In this document: positions 17,691-25,681 of the stretch, in pieces
Layout: every line of letters begins with the position of its first letter
Position numbering within the stretch: position 1 is the first letter of the stretch
Source of the DNA: Streptomyces sp. DvalAA-43
GTDB taxonomy: Bacteria; Actinomycetota; Actinomycetes; Streptomycetales; Streptomycetaceae
DNA length: 64,000 bases
Reading direction: 5' to 3'
Assembly (NCBI RefSeq): GCF_900091725.1
Contig: NZ_FMBW01000043.1
Span: 422,961 to 486,960 of the forward strand
Translations under genes and position numbers: made by a program
Notes under the pieces: generated by a model
Seen by the model: only the letters and a program-made list of their open reading frames with translations
Databases searched by the model: none
What the model was told of the DNA's origin: nothing

Positions 17691-18055
17691 CAGGCCGCCC
17701 CCGCCGCGTGCACGTCGCGGGCGTCCAGGTCGATACCGAAGTCCGCCGCCATCACGAGGCTGAGCCGCCGCAGGTGCTGCCGGGCACGCTCCTCCTGCCA
17801 CTCGTACGCGACGAGGTAGGGGCGGACGAGGGCGCTGTCCTCCCCGGCGAGCCGTTCCCCGAGCCCGTACGGGGACCTCGGCCGGGTGGCGCGTGCCCTC
17901 GTGCGTTGTCGGGCCGGAGCGCCGGTCGGGCCGACTCCTTCCGGCCGCCGGACGGAGGTCGGGGCGGTCGGCTGCGGGCCAACCCCGCGTCGTCCTGAAC
18001 CAGGCGCCAGCACGCCCAGCAGCCACGCAAGCAGCGCGGCGATAAGGTTTCGCAT
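17687..18055 (-). CDS. Small hypothetical protein of a GntR-linked mobile-element cluster
   Basis: This protein has 122 aa. It begins MRNLIAALLAWLLGVLAP, a hydrophobic signal or anchor-like segment, followed by an Arg/Pro-rich linker. It ends with a conserved-looking block, GEDSALVRPYLVAYEWQEER then LSLVMAADFGIDLD. Proteins with this C-terminal block are common in Streptomyces next to small GntR regulators of integrative elements (general knowledge, not checked). The ATG at 18055 is preceded by GGAG with 8-nt spacing. It is first in the antisense cluster and faces the GntR gene across a palindromic operator. Confidence 0.65.
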   Translation of the reverse strand: MRNLIAALLAWLLGVLAPGSGRRGVGPQPTAPTSVRRPEGVGPTGAPARQRTRARATRPRSPYGLGERLAGEDSALVRPYLVAYEWQEERARQHLRRLSLVMAADFGIDLDARDVHAAGAAW

Positions 18056-18079
18056 AGCCGAAGCTCCAATCTTCGGTGT

Positions 18080-18116
18080 GCCCCTGAGCGATCCCTAGGC
18101 CGGATCTCTCAGGGGC
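18080..18116. terminator. Hairpin with T-run in the leader of the antisense cluster
   Basis: GCCCCTGAG (18080-18088) pairs with CTCAGGGGC (18108-18116). A T-run follows on the plus strand. A smaller stem, CGAAG/CTTCGG, lies between it and the start of the 122-aa gene. On the minus strand both stems fall in the 5' leader, where they could form an attenuator. In plus orientation it resembles a factor-independent terminator. Confidence 0.5.
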
Positions 18117-18140
18117 GTTTTCGTGTGCACACCCAGCCTA

Positions 18141-18171
18141 AGCACACTGTGCACAGCGTGCACAGTGTGCT
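18141..18171. promoter_or_regulatory. 31-bp perfect palindrome, likely GntR operator
   Basis: AGCACACTGTGCAC (18141-18154) is followed after AGC by its exact reverse complement (18158-18171). Extra GTGTGCAC cores occur nearby at about 18124 and 18193. The site lies between the GntR-type gene and the antisense small-gene cluster, as expected for a repressor that controls both directions. Confidence 0.7.
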
Positions 18172-18213
18172 CCCCAAAGTGTGGCTTGCGCAGTGTGCAC
18201 AGACGATGGAGAC

Positions 18214-18441
18214 GTGATCTATGAATGGCAGCGGGTAGCCAACGACATCGAGCGACGCATCCGCGCTGGAGAGATCCCGCCGGGCGGACGAGTCGAGAAC
18301 GAGCGCGAACTGGCGGACGTCTACAACGTCAGCGCGGGAACCGTTCGTCGCGCTGTCCGAGAGCTGCGCGAGCGCGGACTCGTCGAGACCCTCCCCGCAA
18401 AGGGCTCGTACGTCGTAGACGTACTGCCCCCCGCCGGCTGA
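18214..18441 (+). CDS. Short GntR-type winged-helix regulator
   Basis: This 75-aa protein consists only of a GntR winged HTH: VIYEWQRVANDIERRIRAGE, then ERELADVYNVSAGTVRRAVR and ETLPAKGSYVVD. No effector-binding domain follows, as in the compact GntR/KorSA-like repressors of Streptomyces integrative elements. I chose the GTG at 18214 because the conserved domain begins there and a GGAGA precedes it. The in-frame GTG at 18181 would add 11 non-conserved residues. It probably represses itself and the antisense cluster through the palindrome at 18141-18171. Control of the defence helicase starting 155 nt downstream is possible but unproven. Confidence 0.8.
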   Translation: MIYEWQRVANDIERRIRAGEIPPGGRVENERELADVYNVSAGTVRRAVRELRERGLVETLPAKGSYVVDVLPPAG

Positions 18442-18595
18442 CCCCCACCCCGGCCGATTCCGGACCCACTGTCCGACCTCGGACGTAAAGTGGGCGGGGC
18501 CGGGGGCGGATGATCACCCGCGGCCGACGTCACACGTCGCAAGGCGCGTCCGGGAGCGCCCGGAGCAGGACACAGGGGGAGGGCCGGCGGGCACC

Positions 18596-21500
18596 ATGCG
18601 TCCCACACTCGCCGCGCAGGCGCTGCGCGACACCACGGTCGAGTATCTGACCACCACGTTCGCGCTCGCCGAGCCCGACACCCAGAGGGCCCTCACCGAG
18701 TTCCTCACGGACCCGGCCGACGGGCTCTTCCGCGGGCCGTACCACCGGCTCCGGCGGCCGTTCCGCGCGGCCGAGGACGGTTGGCAGCAGCACCTCGACT
18801 GGTACAAGGGCGGTTTCTGGCCGTACGCGCACCAGGCAGAGGCGTTCGCCCGGCTGACGACCAAGGGCGGGCGCGTCCCGCAGCCGACCCTCGTCACGAC
18901 CGGCACGGGCTCCGGCAAGACGGAGGCGTTCCTCGTCCCCGTCATCGACCACTGCCGGCGGGCCAAGGCGGCCGGGAAGCACGGGATCAAGGCCGTGCTG
19001 CTCTATCCGATGAACGCGCTCGCGGGTGACCAGGCGGACCGGATCGGCGAGCTGCTGGAGAACGAGCGGCTCCGGGACGTGACCGCCGGGCTCTACATCG
19101 GTGAGGCCAGCTCCACGAAGAACGGCTCCCCGTACGGGCGGGTCGCCGTCGACCGGGCGGAGATACGGCGGAATCCGCCGGACATCCTGATCACGAACTA
19201 CAAGATGCTGGACCTGCTGCTCCAGCGGCAGCAGGACGCCCCGCTGTGGGCCGACGCGGACCTCGCGTACATCGTGATCGACGAGTTCCACACGTACGAC
19301 GGGGCCCAGGGCACCGACGTCGCCATGCTGCTGAGGCGGCTCGGCGTGGTCGTCGGAGCGGCCGAGGAGGGGCGGCCGCTGGGCTCGATCTGCCCGGTGG
19401 CCACCTCGGCGACGCTCGGTGAGTCGCCCGTGCGGGACCGGCAGGACCAGGGCGGTGCGGGCGGTTCCCGGGCCATGCTGAACGTGGCGTCGCAGGTGTT
19501 CGGGGTGCGCTTTCCGGACGACGCCGTGGTCGGGGAGGACCGGCGGAACCTGAACTCCTTCCTCTCCCCCGTGGACGTGTGGTTGCCGCTGCCCTCGCCT
19601 GCCCAGGTCGCAGCCCTGCCCGATCCGCCCGCGCGCGACGGCGGGCTCGACGAGGTCTCCCGGCTTGTGCTGGGCTGCGACACGTCCGACGCCCGCGAGA
19701 TGGGGCGCCGCCTCCTCGCGCACCCGCTCACCCACGACCTGCTGACCGCCGACGTGGACCAGCCGCTCACGGCCGGGGAGATCCTGGCGGCCTTCCCCGC
19801 CAGCTCCGCATGGCGGGTGACGGCGGCGCAGGACCCGGAGATCGCCGCCAAGGCGCTGGCCCGGTTCATCGCGCTGATCTCCTTGGCGCGTGACCCGGGG
19901 GCACCCGCCGGCAAGGACCGGCCGCTGCTGCTCGTCGAGACGCACCTGTGGGTGCGTGCGCTCTCCCGGGTGCTGCGCTTCGTCGCGCCGCAGCCCGCCT
20001 TCTCGTGGACGGACGCCGACCGGGCGGCCTCCGCCTCCGTGACATCCGCCGCGCAGGCGGACCGGAACCGCGTCGTGCCGCGGGCCGGGCGGCTGCCGTC
20101 GGCGTACTGCCGGCACTGCGGCCGCTCCGGCTGGAGCGCCGTATGCCCCGAGCGCAACCCGACCTCCCTCGTCTCCGCGCCCGACGACGTCTACCGGCTC
20201 AGCGCGGGCGGCGGGGCCTGCAAGGCCCGGGTGCGGGCGCTCATCGCGGCGACGCCCGCCGAGGCGGCGAACCAGGCGCGGCAGGCACTCGGCCGGAGCA
20301 TGCGGCGCGGGAAGCGGGCGGCGGTCCGCGAAGCGACCGTGCTGGTCCTGGAGGACAACGGGGAGGCGCTGCGCCGGATAGACCCCGACGAGGTGCTGCG
20401 CCCCGACGGATCGATCGCCGAGGCCCCGGAGAACGGGGTGTTCGTCAAGGCGTGGTTCGACAACGCCGACCAGGACGCGTACGCCAAGCAGGACCGCTGC
20501 CCGGCCTGCGGGCAGGCCCAGGGCATCCGGTTCCTCGGTGCCGGTGTGGCCCCGCTCGCCTCGGTGGCGGTCACCCAGCTGTTCACCGGCGGGGAGCTGC
20601 CGAAGAAGGACGCCGATGGCAACGACGCGCGCAAAACGCTGATCTTCAACGACTCCGTGCAGGACGCGGCGCACCGGGCCGGATTCGTCGCGTCGCGCGC
20701 CTGGAAGTTCTCGCTGCGTTCGCTCGTGCAGGAACAGCTGGCACAGCGCTCGGCGGAGGAACCGGACTTCGCCGACGAGGGCGTGCCGCTGAACGAGCTG
20801 ATCGCCGCGCTGGTGAAGCGGGCCTCCGTGGACAAGGAGAAGCTGCTCGCGTCCGTCGTGCCGCCCGACCTGCACGACGTGGACAAGGTGAAGCGGCTCC
20901 TGGCGGGCAAGAAGCGGCTGCCCAAGGGGACGTGGGAACTGGTCGGTGAGCGGCTGGCGTTCAACACCCTGCTGGAGTTCGGACTGAACTCGCGGGCGGG
21001 CCGCACCCTGGAGCTCACCCGCACGGTGGCGGCGGAGGTGTATCTGCCGGACCCGACAACCGCTGCCAAGCTCGCGGAAGGGCTGTACAGGGAGCACCTG
21101 CGCCGCCAGCTGCCCGTGGACCCCGAGGAAGCGGCGGAGGACGACGGACCCGCCGGGGAATCCGCTCCTCCGGTCCTGCCCGCTTCCGGGCCGGAACGGC
21201 TGCGCCGCTTCGAGGGGTTCGTCCGCGGACTCCTGGAACACGTGCGGACCAGCGGCGGCATCCGGCACAAGTGGCTGGACGAGTTCATCAACGCCGAGGG
21301 GCGCAACCGCTACCCCGTCTGGGGCGGACGCCCCGAAGGGATGCAGGCCTTCGGCTGGAACTCGGACGCGCCCGCCTTCGTCCTGGTGGGGTCGCGATCG
21401 GGCCGTACGGACTTCGAGCGGGTCGACACCAAGGAGAGCTGGTACGCCGACTTCGCCGCACGCTGCCTGGGCATGGACCGGGCCCTCGCCGCCGGCTACC

Positions 21501-24500
21501 TCGCCGAGCTGCTGCCGCGGCTGGCCGACCCGTCGATCGGCGCCCTGGCCCACCGGCGCACCGGCCAGGAGGCGGCGGGCCGGGGAAACCAGGACCACGG
21601 GACCTACGGGCTCACCCCCGGGCACATCCGGGTGCGGCCGCTGACCGACGAGCAGACGGCGCACGCGGCGCTGGCCTGCCCGGAGTGCGGCTGGACGCAG
21701 ACCGTGCCGCCGGAGCGGGTGCCGGTGTGGCAGGGCCTGCCCTGCCCGCTCAAGGGCTGTGAGGGGCAGTTGGCGGTGCCCTCGACCGAGGCGCCCGGCA
21801 GGGCCGGCCGGGACTACCGGGCGGACTACTACCGGCAGCTGTACCGGGACGCGGGGCCGTACAGCGTGGTCGCCGCCGAACACACCGGGGTGCTCACCCG
21901 CAAGGAGCGTGAAGAGGTCGAGAAGGGCTTCCGGCAGGGCGTCCGGCACACCGACCCCAACGTGCTGTCCTGCACGCCCACCCTCGAACTGGGCATCGAC
22001 ATCGGCCAGTTGGAGGCGGTCGTGCTGGCCTCCCTGCCGCCGACCACCGCCGGATACGTCCAGCGCGTCGGCCGGGCCGGCCGCTCGACGGGCAACGCGC
22101 TCATGGTGTCGCTCGCCGACACCAGCCCGCGCGCCCTCTACCACCTGGCCGAGCCACGGCAGTTGATCGCCGGGCGGATCCTGCCTCCCGGCTGCTTCCT
22201 GTCGGCGGGCGAGCTGCTGCGCCGCCAGTACGTCGCCCATCTCGTCGACCTGGCCGCGCGCGGGCGCCTGGAGGGCGTGACCCCACTGCCCGACCGGGTG
22301 ACGGCCCTGTTCGGGCGGGTCGGCTGGCTGCGGCGGTTCTCCCAGGCCGTGACCGGGCGCAGGGATCTGGCCGACGACTTCCTGAAGCTGTTCCCGGAGA
22401 TCGACGGTGTGCCCGACTCCGGGGTCTCCCGCGATGCCCGTGCGTCGCTGCACCGCTATGCGGCGGGGAAGCTGGCCGAGGCGCTGCGGGACGCCGAGGA
22501 GGACTGGGAGGCCGAGCGGGCCGAGCTCGTGGACCGGCGCGCCCGGATCAACGAGGCGGCCGAAGCCCTGCACGAGAACGTGGAGGACGAGGCACGGGAG
22601 CAGCGCAACCTCGCCCGGGAGGCCAGGGCCGTCGGGGGGCAGCTCCAGGAGTTCGCGCAGGCCGGGGCTCAGGCGTTCCTGGTCCAGCGGGGTCTGCTGC
22701 CGAACTACAGCCTGGTGGAGGGCGGTGTGCGCCTCGAAGCCGCGCTGACCCACAAGGAGCCCGCCAAGCGGGCCCGGAATGCGGCCGGTGCCGACGCGGA
22801 GAAGGCGCCCGCGTCGCAATGGCGCACGGAGCCCCGGACCTACACCCGGCCGGCCGAGTCCGCGCTCACCGAGCTCGCCCCCGGGAACTCGTACTACGTC
22901 CTCGGCTACCACCACACCATCGACGGCTTCGATCTCGGTCCGCGCCCCAAGGACGGCGAGGACGAGGCCCGTCCGGCGGTGGCCGCCTGGCGCGTCTGCC
23001 GGGAGTGCGGGCACGTCCGCACCAAGGATGCCGAGACCGACACCTCGCCCTGCCCCCGCTGCGGCGGCGCCGGCATCGGCGGCCGGGCCGCGCTGCACCA
23101 CGTGATCGTCCCGCACAAGGTGACCTCCCGGGACAAGCGGGACGACGCCCGGATCATCGACGACGTCGACACGCGCAACCAGCGCCACTACTCGACGGCC
23201 ACGGCGGTGGACATCGACCCGGCCGCGATCAAGGAGAGCTGGCGTCACACGGGGGCCACGTTCGGCGTCGACCACGTACGCGAGGCGGTCATCCGGAGGT
23301 TCAACCTCGGGCCCGCCAGGGCGAACCGCCGCCCCGACACGTACTTCGCCGGCACCGAGGTCACCGTCACACCCTTCGTGCTCTGCCCGCTGTGCGGGGG
23401 CGCCACCGACCGCGATCCCGGGCACGCCCCCGTGCAGGAGGAGCTATCCGAATCCCTCGCCGGACGGCCGGAGCTCGCCCACCACCGCCCCTGGTGCCCC
23501 ACCCGGCGCCGCGGCCGGGCCGTCCAGGCCCAGGACCGGCGGGTGATCACCGCGACCGAGCACCGCACCGAGGCGCTGCGCATCCTGCTGCCCGCCGCGA
23601 CCCTGCACGTGCCGGAACGCCTGGCGTCCTTCTCCGCCGCCCTGCACCTGGGGCTCGCACTGCGCTACGGCGGCGACCCCGCGCACATCCGGTCCACCCC
23701 GAGCACGGAACCGGACCGCGAGACCGGGCTGACCCGCAACTACCTGGTGCTCTACGACTCACTGCCCGGCGGCACGGGCTATCTGCAACGGCTCGTCGAG
23801 CGCGTGGGCGACGAATTCCGGGCGGTGCTGGCGGCGGCGCAGGAATACCTGCGCGCCTGCCCGTGCGAGAACGGGCCCCGGCGCGCATGTCACCTCTGTC
23901 TGCTGGGATACGCGCCGGAGCGCGAATACCCGCTCCTGGACCGCCTCGAAGCGCTGTGGATGCTCGACGACGTGCTCGGTGCGGACGGGCACAGCCGGTG
24001 GGACGTCAAGTCGCTCCGCAAGGACCGGGCGGGCCGCGCGGAGGCCGAGGAGGAGGACCGCAGGCGCTTCGCCCGGCAGGCCCAGAGCGATCTGGAGCGG
24101 CGGTTCATCGACTGCCTCGACCGCTGGCTCGACGATCCCGCGAACAAGGCCGACGTGGAGCACGAGGAGACCCCGACCGGACGCCAGGGCAAGCAGTTCA
24201 CGCTGCGCCGGAGGGACGGCTCCCCGATCCGCTGGGAGTCCGTCGCACAGAAACCGCTGCACGCCCAGGGTACGGTGCCGGACCTGCTGCTGCGCCCCGT
24301 CGCGGGTGAGACCACGTCGGACGGGGCGCCGCCCGTACCGGTGGCCGTCTACCTGGACGGCTACCGGTGGCACGCCTCCGCGGCGACGAACCGGATCGCG
24401 GGGGACGCCGCCAAGCGGGCCCGGCTCCGGGCCGACGGCATGCTGGTCTGGCAGATCACCTGGGACGACGTCATGGCCTGGGACAAGGAGCTGCGGACCC

Positions 24501-25681
24501 GGGCCGGCCGCGGTGCGGCGGCGGACGGGGACGAGGGCGCACAGGCCCTCACCCCCGCCCTGGCCGGGCCGTCGGCGCAGGCCGCGTGGCCGCCGTACGC
24601 CGTCGACGGGGACGCCACACCGGGCGGCCGGGCCCGGGCCAACTGGGCGCGGCAGCGGCAGGACCCGGCCGAGATCGACCGGCTGTTCGCCGGTGCCGTC
24701 CCCGCCCTCCTCGCCTTCCTCGCAGACCCCGACCTGCGGCGCTGGCACGCGCTGGCCCGGCTGTGCGTGGGGGGTCTGCTCCCGTTGGCGAAGCGGGAGG
24801 AGGTGGTCGACGCCTCCCCCGGGGCGGCCGTCGCGTGGATAGAGGCGACGCTGCGGGGCGACGCCCGGCCGCCGGTGAGCGGTCAGGGGCTGAAGCTCTA
24901 CCCCGTACGCGACGGCTCAGGCCTGCCGCTGACGTTGATCGGTGACGCCCGGACGAAACCGCAGGGGCTGAGCGCGCTGGCCGTGCTCGACGACCGTGCG
25001 GAGGCCGTCGCCGGGGACGGCGACACGCACCGGCGGCGCTGGAAGGCGTGGCTGTGCTGGGGCAACATACTCCAGTTCCTGGATCCGGCCGGGACCGGCC
25101 GGGCCGACGGTATGCAACTCGCCCGCAGCGAGCTGGACTCCTTCGACGCGGGACTGCTGGCGGCCACGGCCGTACGAGCCGGCGGGCTCCTGCCGGCCCT
25201 GCGCGAGGAGCTGCCGGGCACGGGGCTCGTGCTGCCGGAAGCGGAGCGGGAGGACCCGGGCGCTGCGGCGGAGGCGGCGGCCGAGGCGGCTCCCGGCACG
25301 TCGCCGCAGGCCGACGGTGCGCGTGCGGTGCCGACGGAGCTGGAACGCGCCGCGTGGGATCTCGTCCTTCGTGAGCTGTCGTACGTGGGCGACCCGGCGA
25401 TCGAAGCCCTCGCCACGGCACTCGCCGAGCGCGGCCAGGTACGGGCCGCCGAGGCGGGCTGGGACGCCCCCGGTCTCTCCAGGCCGCTCGAACTCGCCTG
25501 GCCGGACCGCAGGATCGCGGTCGTCCTGGACGAGGACGCGGCCGACGACGCGTACATGGAGCAGTGTCACGCGGCCGGGTGGCAGGTCCGGGCGCCGGGC
25601 GGCTGGGACGAGAAGGAGCTCGCCGCCCTGCTGGACGACCGGCGGGAGAGCGCATCCGGAGAGGGAGGGGACCGGTCATGA
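18596..25681 (+). CDS. Giant YprA-family helicase with DUF1998 and nuclease-like C-terminus, DruE-like
   Basis: This 2361-aa SF2 helicase has Walker A TGTGSGKTE (102-110), DEFH (229-232) and SAT motif VATSATLGE near 267. The second RecA lobe carries TPTLELGIDIG and motif VI QRVGRAGRSTGN (about 1155). Several Cys pairs (CRHCG, CPACG, CPECG, CRECG/CPRCG, CPLCGG) suggest zinc ribbons. A coiled coil spans about 1290-1350. A DUF1998 block ends ACPCENGPRRACHLC near 1755-1770. About 560 extra residues follow, with VAVYLDGYRWH (1916-1926) and a later KRARLRADGMLVW that resemble Vsr/PD-(D/E)XK-like folds. Size and DUF1998 point to Druantia DruE or the YprA clade rather than the shorter DISARM DrmA. 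The ATG follows GGGGGAGGG. Its stop overlaps the next start (ATGA). Confidence 0.88.
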   Translation: MRPTLAAQALRDTTVEYLTTTFALAEPDTQRALTEFLTDPADGLFRGPYHRLRRPFRAAEDGWQQHLDWYKGGFWPYAHQAEAFARLTTKGGRVPQPTLVTTGTGSGKTEAFLVPVIDHCRRAKAAGKHGIKAVLLYPMNALAGDQADRIGELLENERLRDVTAGLYIGEASSTKNGSPYGRVAVDRAEIRRNPPDILITNYKMLDLLLQRQQDAPLWADADLAYIVIDEFHTYDGAQGTDVAMLLRRLGVVVGAAEEGRPLGSICPVATSATLGESPVRDRQDQGGAGGSRAMLNVASQVFGVRFPDDAVVGEDRRNLNSFLSPVDVWLPLPSPAQVAALPDPPARDGGLDEVSRLVLGCDTSDAREMGRRLLAHPLTHDLLTADVDQPLTAGEILAAFPASSAWRVTAAQDPEIAAKALARFIALISLARDPGAPAGKDRPLLLVETHLWVRALSRVLRFVAPQPAFSWTDADRAASASVTSAAQADRNRVVPRAGRLPSAYCRHCGRSGWSAVCPERNPTSLVSAPDDVYRLSAGGGACKARVRALIAATPAEAANQARQALGRSMRRGKRAAVREATVLVLEDNGEALRRIDPDEVLRPDGSIAEAPENGVFVKAWFDNADQDAYAKQDRCPACGQAQGIRFLGAGVAPLASVAVTQLFTGGELPKKDADGNDARKTLIFNDSVQDAAHRAGFVASRAWKFSLRSLVQEQLAQRSAEEPDFADEGVPLNELIAALVKRASVDKEKLLASVVPPDLHDVDKVKRLLAGKKRLPKGTWELVGERLAFNTLLEFGLNSRAGRTLELTRTVAAEVYLPDPTTAAKLAEGLYREHLRRQLPVDPEEAAEDDGPAGESAPPVLPASGPERLRRFEGFVRGLLEHVRTSGGIRHKWLDEFINAEGRNRYPVWGGRPEGMQAFGWNSDAPAFVLVGSRSGRTDFERVDTKESWYADFAARCLGMDRALAAGYLAELLPRLADPSIGALAHRRTGQEAAGRGNQDHGTYGLTPGHIRVRPLTDEQTAHAALACPECGWTQTVPPERVPVWQGLPCPLKGCEGQLAVPSTEAPGRAGRDYRADYYRQLYRDAGPYSVVAAEHTGVLTRKEREEVEKGFRQGVRHTDPNVLSCTPTLELGIDIGQLEAVVLASLPPTTAGYVQRVGRAGRSTGNALMVSLADTSPRALYHLAEPRQLIAGRILPPGCFLSAGELLRRQYVAHLVDLAARGRLEGVTPLPDRVTALFGRVGWLRRFSQAVTGRRDLADDFLKLFPEIDGVPDSGVSRDARASLHRYAAGKLAEALRDAEEDWEAERAELVDRRARINEAAEALHENVEDEAREQRNLAREARAVGGQLQEFAQAGAQAFLVQRGLLPNYSLVEGGVRLEAALTHKEPAKRARNAAGADAEKAPASQWRTEPRTYTRPAESALTELAPGNSYYVLGYHHTIDGFDLGPRPKDGEDEARPAVAAWRVCRECGHVRTKDAETDTSPCPRCGGAGIGGRAALHHVIVPHKVTSRDKRDDARIIDDVDTRNQRHYSTATAVDIDPAAIKESWRHTGATFGVDHVREAVIRRFNLGPARANRRPDTYFAGTEVTVTPFVLCPLCGGATDRDPGHAPVQEELSESLAGRPELAHHRPWCPTRRRGRAVQAQDRRVITATEHRTEALRILLPAATLHVPERLASFSAALHLGLALRYGGDPAHIRSTPSTEPDRETGLTRNYLVLYDSLPGGTGYLQRLVERVGDEFRAVLAAAQEYLRACPCENGPRRACHLCLLGYAPEREYPLLDRLEALWMLDDVLGADGHSRWDVKSLRKDRAGRAEAEEEDRRRFARQAQSDLERRFIDCLDRWLDDPANKADVEHEETPTGRQGKQFTLRRRDGSPIRWESVAQKPLHAQGTVPDLLLRPVAGETTSDGAPPVPVAVYLDGYRWHASAATNRIAGDAAKRARLRADGMLVWQITWDDVMAWDKELRTRAGRGAAADGDEGAQALTPALAGPSAQAAWPPYAVDGDATPGGRARANWARQRQDPAEIDRLFAGAVPALLAFLADPDLRRWHALARLCVGGLLPLAKREEVVDASPGAAVAWIEATLRGDARPPVSGQGLKLYPVRDGSGLPLTLIGDARTKPQGLSALAVLDDRAEAVAGDGDTHRRRWKAWLCWGNILQFLDPAGTGRADGMQLARSELDSFDAGLLAATAVRAGGLLPALREELPGTGLVLPEAEREDPGAAAEAAAEAAPGTSPQADGARAVPTELERAAWDLVLRELSYVGDPAIEALATALAERGQVRAAEAGWDAPGLSRPLELAWPDRRIAVVLDEDAADDAYMEQCHAAGWQVRAPGGWDEKELAALLDDRRESASGEGGDRS

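Noticed and set aside
18530..23425. 1631-codon open frame on the minus strand
   Set aside because: It is the GC-bias shadow of the YprA helicase; composition is Arg/Gly/Val-rich, there are no domains, and the plus frame has clear motifs.
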